Of a stretch of DNA of 64,000 nucleotides, positions 53,514 to 61,104 are shown one piece after another. Position 1 is the stretch's first letter. The number at the start of each line of letters is the position of its first letter. Both the position numbers and the translations under genes were made by a program. The notes beneath the pieces are model-generated. The model had not been told where the DNA came from. It ran no database searches and saw only the letters and a list, made by a program, of their open reading frames with translations. Source of the DNA: DATGMS01 sp035303945 (GTDB lineage: Bacteria > Bacteroidota > Bacteroidia > Cytophagales > Cyclobacteriaceae); contig DATGQZ010000012.1 of NCBI GenBank assembly GCA_035303945.1, positions 19,900 to 83,899 of the forward strand, in the 5' to 3' direction.

Positions 53514-55476
53514 ACCAACCGAAACCCTAACAGCACACCCTGACACAGGCGCTACCCTGTTTTCGGAATATGATATACATCTCTTTAAAGAAGGCAAGCA
53601 TTTCCATCTCTACAAAAAGATGGGTTCCCATCTGGTAGAATTTGAAGGACAGCAGGGAACTTACTTTGCCGTATGGGCACCCAATGCAGAGACGGTGACT
53701 GTTATAGGGGATTTTAATGACTGGGACCGCTATACACATTATATGAACGCCCGCCCCGATGGTTCGGGGATTTGGGAAGTGTTCATTCCTGAAATCGGAA
53801 AAGGTGCAGTATATAAATATTTCATCCGCTCACACAATGGGTATGAAGTAGAAAAAGGAGATCCTTATGCCCTCTATTGGGAAATGCCCCCCCAAACGGC
53901 TTCTGTGGTGTGGGAGTCCAACTTCCAATGGAAAGACCAAAAATGGCTGGCCGAGAGGAAGCAAAAAGCAGGCAAGGCCCAACCCTATTCGGTGTACGAA
54001 GTACACTTAGGCTCATGGAAGAGGGTTCCCGAGGAGTCCAACCGCTTCTTGACCTACAAGGAAATGGCATATGATCTTCCCGCCTATGTCAAGGAAATGG
54101 GATTCACCCATGTGGAATTTTTGCCTGTCATGGAACATCCCTTTTATGGTTCATGGGGCTATCAGGTGACGGGCTACTTTGCCCCTTCCAGCCGGTTCGG
54201 CACGCCGGATGAATTTATGCTGCTGATCGATGCCCTTCACCGCGAGGGCATTGGGGTGATTTTGGATTGGGTACCTTCTCATTTTCCCTCTGATTTACAT
54301 GGCTTGCATTATTTTGACGGCACCTTTCTATACGAACATGCAGATCCCCGCAAGGGCTATCATCCCGACTGGAAAAGTTATATCTTCAACTATGGCCGTA
54401 ATGAGGTAAGGTCCTTTCTAATCAGCAATGCACTCTTTTGGTTGGACAGGTTTCATGCAGATGGCTTACGGGTAGATGCCGTAGCATCCATGCTTTATCT
54501 AAACTACTCCCGCGAGGAGGGAGAATGGATCCCAAACGAGCAGGGAGGGCAGGAAAACCTGGAGGCGGTAAGCTTTCTGAAGCTATTTAACGAAACCGTT
54601 TATAGGGAATTCGAGGATGTAGTGACCATTGCGGAAGAATCTACCGCCTGGCCTATGGTGTCGCGGCCTACCTCTATGGGAGGATTAGGTTTCGGAATGA
54701 AATGGATGATGGGTTGGATGCATGATACGCTGCAATATTTTAAACAGGATCCGATCCACCGCCAATATCATCAAAACACCATCACCTTTAGCATTTATTA
54801 TGCTTTTGCGGAAAACTTCATGTTGCCGCTTTCCCATGATGAAGTGGTGCATGGCAAATACCCCTTGCTGCTAAAAATGCCCGGCGACAGCTGGCAGAAG
54901 TTTGCCAACCTTCGGTGTCTTTACGCCTATATGTATGCGCATCCTGGATGTAAGCTGTTGTTTATGGGAGCGGAATTCGGGCAAACTTCGGAATGGAACC
55001 ATGATGCAAGTCTGGACTGGCACCTGAAGGACCAACATTTCCATCGGGGGGTGATGAACAGCTTGCGCAGCCTTAACCGGCTTTACCAAAGCGAGCCGGC
55101 TCTCTATGAGTTGGCGTTTGAAGAGCAGGGCTTTGAATGGGTGGACACGCAAGACACCGCGAACAGCGTGATTTCCTTTGTCCGCAAAGGCAAGGATCCG
55201 GAGAACAGCATCTTGGTCGTCTGCAATTTTACGCCGCTGATTCGGGAAAATTACCGCTTGGGTGCGCCCTTAGCGGGGGAATGGGAGGAAATCTTTAACA
55301 GTGATCACAAAGCATGGGGCGGAAGCGACGTCAAGAACCCGGAGCCTATTGCCACCAATGAAGAGCCACTTCACGGAAGGGGGCAATCCCTTGCTGTAAC
55401 CCTGCCGCCTTTGGGAGTTGTTTATCTGAAGTATAAAGGGAAGGAGGAAGAAGGAGGGGTGAGGGGTGAGGGGTGA
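53506..55476 (+). CDS. glgB: 1,4-alpha-glucan branching enzyme
   Basis: GH13_9 enzyme of 656 aa that introduces alpha-1,6 branches into glycogen. A CBM48 domain (TYFAVWAPNAETVTVIGDFNDWDRY) precedes the barrel, with DWVPSHFPSDLHGL, GLRVDAVASMLYLNYSREEGEW (nucleophile), VTIAEESTAWPMV (acid/base) and LPLSHDEVVHG. It closes the glgE-treS/mak-glgB operon. The last dozen residues (KEEEGGVRGEG) are encoded by the start of a GGTGAGG-type simple repeat, so the true ancestral C-terminus has probably been extended or replaced by repeat sequence. Confidence 0.95.
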   Translation: MTKPTETLTAHPDTGATLFSEYDIHLFKEGKHFHLYKKMGSHLVEFEGQQGTYFAVWAPNAETVTVIGDFNDWDRYTHYMNARPDGSGIWEVFIPEIGKGAVYKYFIRSHNGYEVEKGDPYALYWEMPPQTASVVWESNFQWKDQKWLAERKQKAGKAQPYSVYEVHLGSWKRVPEESNRFLTYKEMAYDLPAYVKEMGFTHVEFLPVMEHPFYGSWGYQVTGYFAPSSRFGTPDEFMLLIDALHREGIGVILDWVPSHFPSDLHGLHYFDGTFLYEHADPRKGYHPDWKSYIFNYGRNEVRSFLISNALFWLDRFHADGLRVDAVASMLYLNYSREEGEWIPNEQGGQENLEAVSFLKLFNETVYREFEDVVTIAEESTAWPMVSRPTSMGGLGFGMKWMMGWMHDTLQYFKQDPIHRQYHQNTITFSIYYAFAENFMLPLSHDEVVHGKYPLLLKMPGDSWQKFANLRCLYAYMYAHPGCKLLFMGAEFGQTSEWNHDASLDWHLKDQHFHRGVMNSLRSLNRLYQSEPALYELAFEEQGFEWVDTQDTANSVISFVRKGKDPENSILVVCNFTPLIRENYRLGAPLAGEWEEIFNSDHKAWGGSDVKNPEPIATNEEPLHGRGQSLAVTLPPLGVVYLKYKGKEEEGGVRGEG

Positions 55477-55575
55477 GGGGTGACGGATGACAGGTGACGG
55501 ATGACGGAGGATGGATGACAGGTGACGGGTGACGGATGATGGGTGACAGATGACGGGTGACGGATTACGGGTGAC
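55453..55575 (+). repeat. Degenerate GGTGACG-type short tandem repeat
   Basis: About 120 bp made of 7-nt units, starting with perfect GGGGTGA copies and drifting to GGTGACG, GATGACG and GATGACA variants. The first units encode the end of GlgB. The remaining gap to 55815 is strongly G/T-biased on plus (to about 55700) and shows more decayed copies (GTCTGTGACCTGTGACC at 55679-55695); no gene is visible in it. Such repeats are common in Bacteroidota intergenic DNA and probably arise by slippage. Confidence 0.85.
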
Positions 55576-55815
55576 TGTTGTAGGTCGGTGTAAGCCATCT
55601 CTGATGCTGGGTTGGTTGTCGCTGGTTTTTGATCTTGGTTGTCTTTGGTCTATTATTTTGGTGTCTTTGGTTGTTGTAGGTCTGTGACCTGTGACCCTTT
55701 TGCATACCACCTAGGAAGCCTGTGATAGTTCGCAGCTAGCGCAAACTTCCACATCCCCGGCGGGATCTATGGCCTATCATTTGAAAAAATAAATGAAGAT
55801 GCTTACCTTAAGCCT

Positions 55816-57090
55816 ATGGACATCCTTAGGCTACTTCCCGCATTCCTTATCCTGTTGTTTTCCTGCCATACCCCACCGGCAGACACCTCTTCTTATACCG
55901 CCTTCGTCGGCGCTAACCTGATCGACGGCAGCGGATCGTCACCTATTGAAAATGCCGTTTTGCTCCTCCGGGATGGCCGCGTCGCCGCGGTAGGAAATGC
56001 GGAAGAAGTGGATATTCCCGAAAATGCCACTACCCATGATGTTTCCGGAAAATTCATCATGCCCGGTATTATCAATGGCCATGGACATGTGGGGGAAGTG
56101 ATCGGAATAGAAAGCGGTCATTATGGTACAGCCACCCTGGAGCAAAACCTCTCGCTTTATGCCCGCTATGGGGTGACCACCGTTGTTAGCCTTGGGGGCG
56201 ATCAAGCGGAAGCCGTACCTTTCCGCGCTGTAAATGATACCATTCCACCTCATAGAGCAAGATTGTATATCGCCGGAGAAGTGATTTCCGGTAAAAGCCC
56301 GGAAGAAGCCATAGCAGCCCTGGAGCGAAACCACCAAATGGGGGTAGACTTTATGAAAATACGGGTGGATGACAATGTCGGCACCAGCCCCAAAATGTCC
56401 GAAGCGGTGTATCAAGCCGTGATAGCCCGCTCTCACGAACTGGGATATGCCATCGCCACCCATATGTATTATCTGGAAGATACCAAGAAACTATTGGAAG
56501 CGGGTTCCGACCTCTTGGCCCACAGTATCCGTGATCTGCCTGTGGATGCGGAATTGATCAGCTTGATCAAAAGCAAAGGGGTGGCTTATTGCCCTACCCT
56601 TACCCGCGAGTTGTCAACCTATGTATATGAAGACACCGCCGCGTTCTTTTCTGACCCCTTTTTCCAAAAGGTATACGACCCAAGCATTATCCGCCCTTTG
56701 CTGGATCCTTCCCGCCAACAGCAGATACAACAAAGCCTTACGGCCCAAACCTACAAAAAGCAACTTCCTACCGCCTACGCCAACCTCAAGATCTTGAGCG
56801 AGGCGGGCGTGCCGATTGTTTTTGGAACCGACAGCGGCGTAGCAACACGCTTTATGGGCTATTTCGAACATCTGGAAATGGAGATGATGGCCGAGGCAGG
56901 CATGACGCCTATGGAGATTATTGTTTCCGCCACCAAAACCACGGCTGAATACCTAAGACTAAAAGACCTCGGCACCCTCTCCCCCGGCCACTGGGCCGAT
57001 TTTTTAGTACTTGATGCCAATCCTTTGGAAGATATACGCAATACCAGAAAGATCGTGGGCGTGTATATTGGCGGTAAGGAGGTGGAGTAA
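55816..57090 (+). CDS. Exported amidohydrolase-family lipoprotein
   Basis: A 424-aa metal-dependent hydrolase of the imidazolonepropionase-like amidohydrolase superfamily. The signal DILRLLPAFLILLFSC has a lipobox Cys at 17, so it is probably anchored in the periplasm or outer membrane. Metal and catalytic positions are present: INGHGHVGEV (HxH), FMKIRVDD (Lys), ATHMYYLE (His), LLAHSIRD (His) and VFGTDSGVA (Asp), followed by ATKTTAEYLRLKDLGTLSPGHWADFLVLDANPLEDI. Substrate unknown; relatives act on dipeptides, N-acyl amino acids or prolidase substrates. Not linked to the sugar operon by function. Confidence 0.88.
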   Translation: MDILRLLPAFLILLFSCHTPPADTSSYTAFVGANLIDGSGSSPIENAVLLLRDGRVAAVGNAEEVDIPENATTHDVSGKFIMPGIINGHGHVGEVIGIESGHYGTATLEQNLSLYARYGVTTVVSLGGDQAEAVPFRAVNDTIPPHRARLYIAGEVISGKSPEEAIAALERNHQMGVDFMKIRVDDNVGTSPKMSEAVYQAVIARSHELGYAIATHMYYLEDTKKLLEAGSDLLAHSIRDLPVDAELISLIKSKGVAYCPTLTRELSTYVYEDTAAFFSDPFFQKVYDPSIIRPLLDPSRQQQIQQSLTAQTYKKQLPTAYANLKILSEAGVPIVFGTDSGVATRFMGYFEHLEMEMMAEAGMTPMEIIVSATKTTAEYLRLKDLGTLSPGHWADFLVLDANPLEDIRNTRKIVGVYIGGKEVE

Positions 57091-57445
57091 TCAGCTTATG
57101 GCTGACTAGACACCGGGGTTTAGCTTTTTATAACTATAGGAGCATGAATGCAATCCGAAGCGTGGCTATACTTCATCATTTCATCGTCATATAGCCCCGC
57201 TTGAGTTCTTAATATATAATCTAATTTAATTTATCTTTCCCACCAAGGCATATACCCTATTCTGGGTATTTTTCAGCTATTTTATGCGGTACGGATGCTT
57301 TCATTCAAAATAATGGCTATTATTAGCGCGAAATAGTTAATTAGTGTATGGCGCAAAGCCATCCAATAATGGGTGGATTGGCGCAATAATGAGGGGATAT
57401 AAGAGTTAGCAGCAACACGATTGACCGACAACAATGGACAAACTG
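57091..57445. other. 355-bp gap without a gene
   Basis: AT-rich DNA between the amidohydrolase and the insertion sequence. A 64-codon minus-strand frame (57282-57476) crosses the IS end and has no support. An imperfect hairpin GCCATCCA / TGGATTGGC lies at 57358-57382, flanked by a short direct repeat GGCGCAA. I see no promoter or RNA gene here. Confidence 0.4.
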
Positions 57446-57470
57446 AGCATCCCCCAATAGTTAGGACAAA
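57446..57470 (+). repeat. IS3 terminal inverted repeat, left
   Basis: Starts TGAGCATCCCCCAATAGT and ends AGGACA. It matches the right repeat at 58747-58771 at 19 of 25 positions, with both outer TGAG ends and both inner GGACA ends conserved. Confidence 0.85.
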
Positions 57471-57503
57471 TTTCATTTAACTTCAAGTATACAGGTTGAT
57501 GCA

Positions 57504-57575
57504 GAGTTTTCCATATTTCCACACCTGAAAATCCCTTTGAAGATTTTCAGTGTAGTGTGGGAATGTGGAAAACTC
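57504..57575. repeat. Long inverted repeat inside the IS end
   Basis: GAGTTTTCCATATTTCCACAC (57504-57524, 21 bp) matches the reverse complement of 57555-57575 at 19 of 21 positions. Nested inside, CTGAAAATC (57525-57533) pairs perfectly with GATTTTCAG (57542-57550). The 72-bp hairpin sits just past the transposase stop. No T-run follows, so it is not a normal terminator; it may protect the IS mRNA or be a relic of another element. Confidence 0.7.
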
Positions 57576-57579
57576 GGTT

Positions 57580-58407
57580 TCATGCCACCTGTTCAACCAG
57601 GGAAAAGACCTCAGCAGGAACACGGTCATCCAGGCTGCTGTGTCTTCTCATATGGTTGTAATATTCCATGTATTCCGTCAGCTGTGCGTATAAATCCAGC
57701 CCGTCTGCCGGTGGGTTGAGATAGATCTTCTCGTATTTGACCGTCCGCCAGAACCGTTCGATAAACACATTATCGATGGCCCTTCCTTTGCCGTCCATAC
57801 TCAGCCGTATCCCCTTGGACAGCACCGCCGCAGTAAAGGCTTCCGAGGTAAACTGGCTTCCCTGATCGGTATTGATGATCTCCGGACATCCGTGTTGACC
57901 GACAGCCTCTTCCAGTACGTCCCTGCACCATTCAGCATCCATGTTGTTGGAGATGGACCAGCCCACGATATAGCGGCTGTACAGGTCGATGACCGCAGCA
58001 AGGTACATAAATCCTTTTTTCATCGGGATGTAGGTGATGTCCATCGCCCAGACCTGGTTGGGACGGGTCACCTGCAGGCCCCGGAGCAGATAGGGGTAGA
58101 CTTTATGGGCCTTGTGCCGCCGGGAGGTATGCTTTCCCGGCATGACCGCCTGCAGTCCCATGCAACGGTAATATAGCCGCTCTACCCGGTTTTTGCTAAC
58201 CTGGTAACCTTTGTCCCGGGTCAGCCAGGTATGCATGCTTGGTGCCCCCTTGTAGGGATGGTGAAGGTAATGTTCGTCCATCAGTCTCATGAGTTCCAGG
58301 TTCAGCTCCGATTCCGGCTTGGGTTTATAATAGATCCCGGAACGGTGTATGGTAAGTATTTCGCATTGAGCTTTCAGGCTCAGTTCGGTATGACCCTTGC
58401 GTATCAT
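57580..58407 (-). CDS. IS3 transposase OrfB (rve integrase domain)
   Basis: DDE transposase part of the IS3 element, 275 aa from the ATG at 58407 but normally made as the C-terminal part of an OrfA-OrfB fusion. An HTH_21-like N-terminal region (LMDEHYLHHPYKGAPSMHTWLTRD) is followed by the rve catalytic core: the first Asp in WAMDITYIP, the second in IINTDQGSQF, and the Glu in NVFIERFWRTVKYE. All three catalytic residues are present. It cuts and joins the element ends, via a circular intermediate in this family. Confidence 0.93.
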   Translation of the reverse strand: MIRKGHTELSLKAQCEILTIHRSGIYYKPKPESELNLELMRLMDEHYLHHPYKGAPSMHTWLTRDKGYQVSKNRVERLYYRCMGLQAVMPGKHTSRRHKAHKVYPYLLRGLQVTRPNQVWAMDITYIPMKKGFMYLAAVIDLYSRYIVGWSISNNMDAEWCRDVLEEAVGQHGCPEIINTDQGSQFTSEAFTAAVLSKGIRLSMDGKGRAIDNVFIERFWRTVKYEKIYLNPPADGLDLYAQLTEYMEYYNHMRRHSSLDDRVPAEVFSLVEQVA

Positions 58408-58430
58408 GCTGCGTCGTTTTGCCAGAGGTT

Positions 58431-58709
58431 CTAGCGCAAGGCGTCTTTTAAAAAATCCACTTCCACTTTGAGTCTGCCGATGGTTTTGAGCAGCTGGTCC
58501 TTCTCCTCATCGGCGGGATCTTTTTTGTTTTTGCCGCCTTTCTCAAAGACCTCCTCAGCCCCGTTGAGGAACTCCCGTTTCCAGGTGCTGAGCTGTTGGG
58601 GTGCCAACTCATACTTCTGGGCCAGCTCTGCAAGCGTTGACCGCTCCTTTAACAATTCCAAAACCACCTTGGTCTTGAACTTCGGGGTAAACTTTCTTCT
58701 TGTGGTCAT
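58431..58709 (-). CDS. IS3 transposase OrfA (HTH) with -1 frameshift site
   Basis: A 92-aa DNA-binding protein: RRKFTPKFKTKVVLELLKE and AELAQKYELAPQQLSTWKREFL form the HTH, then a leucine-zipper-like DQLLKTIGRLKVEVDFLKDAL. Just before its stop the mRNA reads TTT TTA AAA G (58446-58452), a canonical X XXY YYZ slippery heptamer. Slipping by -1 leads without a stop through 13 codons into the OrfB ATG at 58407 in frame, giving the fused transposase. This is the standard IS3 mechanism and indicates that the element could be active. Confidence 0.92.
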   Translation of the reverse strand: MTTRRKFTPKFKTKVVLELLKERSTLAELAQKYELAPQQLSTWKREFLNGAEEVFEKGGKNKKDPADEEKDQLLKTIGRLKVEVDFLKDALR

Positions 58710-58746
58710 AACAGTAAATGTAAGGATTAATTGTAACTTAATTTAC

Positions 58747-58771
58747 TGTCCTCTTTTTTGGGGAATACTCA
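58747..58771 (-). repeat. IS3 terminal inverted repeat, right
   Basis: Read on minus it starts TGAGTATTCCCCAAAAAA and ends GAGGACA. It pairs with the left repeat at 57446-57470, 19 of 25 positions identical. It lies 37 bp upstream of the OrfA ATG, so the promoter for transposition would be in or near it. Confidence 0.85.
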
Positions 58772-58873
58772 CTTTATAAGAGAAATGTACCCCGTCAAAG
58801 AATCGGGTTAATGAACTTTGCGACCAAAGACGTCGTGCGGTTGATAAATTATTAAAAGTTGTAATCCTAAATC

Positions 58874-58898
58874 AAAAGGGGTACCTCCGAAGTACCCC
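58874..58898 (-). terminator. Terminator-like hairpin on minus
   Basis: GGGGTAC / GTACCCC (58878-58884 with 58892-58898) with a 7-nt loop; read on minus it is followed by TTTT. It is placed to end a leftward transcript that passes from the DUF4421 gene through the 21-bp repeat array. If the stem is GC-rich enough it also terminates the IS-ward transcript. Stem only 7 bp, so confidence is moderate. Confidence 0.5.
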
Positions 58899-58915
58899 CT
58901 CCCACTTCCGAGCTC

Positions 58916-59167
58916 AACTAGTTCACCTTTTTTGCCAACTGGTTTAGCTAAAAGGGTAACTAGTTAGCCTATCTTGAAAAATAGTCGTGCTCCGAATCGA
59001 ACTAGTTTAGCTCCGAGAGCAACTAGCTTCCCGCTTTTGTCAACTGGTTAGGCGTTGAGGCGAACAGGCTTGTTTTTTTGTGAACTGGTTCAGCTCGAAT
59101 ACCAACCAGTTTGGCTTCTTTGTCAATGGTCGATGCTTGGAGATAGAATGCTTGTGCTACCTTCCTT
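58916..59167 (-). repeat. 21-bp tandem repeat array, about 12 decayed units
   Basis: An AACTAGTT / AACTGGTT-like octamer recurs at 58916, 58937, 58958, 58979, 59000, 59021, 59042, 59063, 59083, 59104, 59125 and 59147, a spacing of 21 bp with single 20- and 22-bp steps. The units are degenerate between the octamers. On minus each unit translates to a heptapeptide ending near KLV or EPV (DKEAKLV, GIRAEPV, DKSGKLV, ALGAKLV, GKKGELV), but stops and one frame change break it. I read it as an eroded heptapeptide-coding repeat, or as a DNA-level 21-bp repeat; it is not CRISPR, as there are no constant spacers. The remainder of the gap 58772-59234 has no gene. Confidence 0.8.
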
Positions 59168-59234
59168 ATCCACGCTAGCGTAGGATCCTATTGAACCCAG
59201 TTTTCCACGCATCCTCGTGCTGGTAGTTTAGCCC

Positions 59235-60254
59235 CTAGTCGCCTACCACCCGATCGATTAGACCTAGCCGTTTCTTAAGCTTTGGCCCCGGAAGGAAGCG
59301 GTAGATGAAGTTCAACCGGTAATTGCCCGTCATCATGGCGCTGGAGAAGCCGCTGTTTTCCGGCAGCTGCACGTTGTTGTGGACATAGTTGGCGTTGATG
59401 GACCATCTTTCGGAATTATAACCCACAAATCCCCGCAGGAAATAATTGGGGTTGATGCCCCATTCGGTATGCCGACTGTTTTCCCCGTGCTGGGTGGAAT
59501 AACCAACGCCAAGATTGGCCGCAGCTGAGGCAGTAACAAAAAAATGCTTTTTGATGACCAAGGTATAGGCATAGCCTACATTGGGCCCCAATTCGAAAAA
59601 GCGGATGGTCTTAAAGTTTCTGGAAGGGTCATCAATAAGCGCATCCGGAATCAGATTGCTCTCCTCATGCGCTAACCCGCCGTACATCTCGGCGCCAAGT
59701 AGGAAAGTGCCTGCGGATTTTTTTTGCCACTCGTTCTGTAGAAAAGCCGCCCGGTAAGAGAACTTGCCATGGTTGAACACATACTGAACCGAAGCACCGA
59801 TCTTTTGAATCTTCATGTCGGGGCGGGTAAGGTAATTTTCCCCCGCAGCCGCTCCTAAACCGTCGGTCAGGTAGAAGCCTTTATAAAGCTGCAAGAACAA
59901 ATCGATCACCATCTTGCGCGGGTAAACATGTGCTTGGGCATCCAGATATTTGGTTTCTCCTTTTCCTTTTTCCGGATTGAGGAAGCCAAAGCCATAGGCC
60001 AGATTAAGGGTCAGGTTTTTATAAGTGGCACCCACGCCCATATTAAGAGTGGTGTTGGGCATGTACAAGTAATTTTCCTCCACTTCTGTATCCTTGATTT
60101 TTAGCCCGGTATATTTTCTGGAGAAATAGAACCTGCCGGTAATGTCTTCCGGAAATGTTTGGTAGTAGGTGGTATCAACCTCCGGTTCTTGGGCAAGAAT
60201 GGATGGCGAAAAACCAATAAAAAGGATGGTCAACAAGAAAATGTTTTTTTTCAT
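59235..60254 (-). CDS. DUF4421 outer-membrane-type protein
   Basis: About 339 aa from the ATG at 60254 (MKKNIFLLTILFIGFSPSILAQ, a signal peptide ending AQ). The mature part has the DUF4421 pattern: YTGLKIKDTEVEENYLYMPNTTLNMGVGATYKNLTLNLAYGFGFL, then AQAHVYPRKMVIDLFLQLYKGFYL, and a beta-rich C-terminal half with alternating strands ending FIYRFLPGPKLKKRLG. This looks like an outer-membrane beta-barrel found mostly in Bacteroidota, role unknown. The frame extends to 60287, but the signal peptide sets the start. Confidence 0.85.
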   Translation of the reverse strand: MKKNIFLLTILFIGFSPSILAQEPEVDTTYYQTFPEDITGRFYFSRKYTGLKIKDTEVEENYLYMPNTTLNMGVGATYKNLTLNLAYGFGFLNPEKGKGETKYLDAQAHVYPRKMVIDLFLQLYKGFYLTDGLGAAAGENYLTRPDMKIQKIGASVQYVFNHGKFSYRAAFLQNEWQKKSAGTFLLGAEMYGGLAHEESNLIPDALIDDPSRNFKTIRFFELGPNVGYAYTLVIKKHFFVTASAAANLGVGYSTQHGENSRHTEWGINPNYFLRGFVGYNSERWSINANYVHNNVQLPENSGFSSAMMTGNYRLNFIYRFLPGPKLKKRLGLIDRVVGD

Positions 60255-60330
60255 GGTCTCGGAGCTCGGAAGATAGGGAAAACGCACAAACCGTGCTATG
60301 TTTTCCAGCCTTCCTTTGAGCGACTGCCTC

Positions 60331-61104
60331 TTAGTCTCCTGTTTTTTTCTCTGTCAGGTATCGCCAATAGCGTTTAGGAACGTGTTGCAGGTGGAGTTTC
60401 ATGTTTTTCCGCTCCACGATATTGGTGCTTTTGAAGTAGGTCTTCCAAAGCCTGGTGTATAAAGCCTCTTTTTCATCCAGGACAATCGTAGCACTGGCCG
60501 GGGAAAGATCCCGGACAGGTATATAATCCAATTTTACCTCATGTACCTGGCTGAGATCGTAATGGATCCCATACTTGCGCTTTTCGTCGTAAATCAGCCA
60601 AGGCTGGTCGGCATAACGGTTTTTGAAATGCCGGACAATCAAAGGCAATACATTGTAGTCCGGGGCGACCAAAGCAAAAAACATCCCGTCACTGCTTTTT
60701 TGAAACCGTATAAAAGCTTCCATTCGGTGCTTTTCACGGTGGACCTTATGGGCCATTTGGGAAATGGCCGAAACGTGTTCATTGCCGTAGTTCCTAGAAT
60801 GCCCTTCACCGTGCTTAAAAATATACAAAGCATAATCAAACAAGTGCTGGAAAATTACCGGATCCTCAGAAAGAAAAGCCTTATAGTAATTTTGGTGACC
60901 GATAGCGTCTGCTTTTTTTTGTAGTCCCTTCCACACCCTTTCTGCTTTATCGGGGCTGTTGTAGATTTCGAAGACCTCCCCAAATACATCATTCGTGCGA
61001 CCTTGAAGAAGAAGCCGTACTTTCGGGTGCTTCCGTTCAAAAGACTCGAAAACAGCAGTTAAAAGTCCCCCAAAACTTCCATCAAACACATAATCTACCA
61101 TCAA
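60331..61104 (-). CDS. TIGR03915-type DNA-metabolism protein
   Basis: A 257-aa protein of the family annotated as probable DNA metabolism protein (TIGR03915). Recognisable parts: DYVFDGSFGGLLTAVFESFERKHP at the start, RMEAFIRFQKSSDGMFFALVAPDYNVLPLIVRHFKNRYADQPWLIYDEKRKYGIHYD, and FKSTNIVERKNMKLHLQHVPKRYWRYLTEK at the end. In many bacteria it is joined to a uracil-DNA-glycosylase-like domain, and it always accompanies the radical SAM protein next door. Here it is free-standing and overlaps that gene by 4 bp (minus strand), so coupled translation is likely. The reaction is unknown. Confidence 0.9.
   Translation of the reverse strand: MMVDYVFDGSFGGLLTAVFESFERKHPKVRLLLQGRTNDVFGEVFEIYNSPDKAERVWKGLQKKADAIGHQNYYKAFLSEDPVIFQHLFDYALYIFKHGEGHSRNYGNEHVSAISQMAHKVHREKHRMEAFIRFQKSSDGMFFALVAPDYNVLPLIVRHFKNRYADQPWLIYDEKRKYGIHYDLSQVHEVKLDYIPVRDLSPASATIVLDEKEALYTRLWKTYFKSTNIVERKNMKLHLQHVPKRYWRYLTEKKTGD

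Larger units (their letters stand above)
57446..58771 (-). mobile_element. IS3-family insertion sequence, 1326 bp
   Basis: A complete-looking IS3-family (IS150-like) element with two overlapping-frame transposase genes on minus. The ends are 25-bp terminal inverted repeats matching at 19 of 25 positions: the left begins TGAGCATCCCCCAATAG, the right, read inward, TGAGTATTCCCCAAAAA, both ending GGACA. They begin TGA/TGAG as usual for this family. Flanking bases (AAC on the left, CTT on the right) are not a direct repeat, so no target duplication is visible. Its presence next to decayed repeats and a broken hydrolase suggests a fluid region. Confidence 0.88.

Noticed and set aside
57282..57476. 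64-codon minus-strand frame left of the IS
   Set aside because: It crosses the IS inverted repeat, which is not expected of a gene, and shows no recognisable sequence.
57441..58775. Target-site duplication of the IS3 element
   Set aside because: Flanking bases differ (AAC on the left, CTT on the right), so no duplication can be claimed.
58916..59167. CRISPR array
   Set aside because: The conserved core is only 8 bp and units are 21 bp in all, too short for repeat-spacer units; no cas genes nearby.
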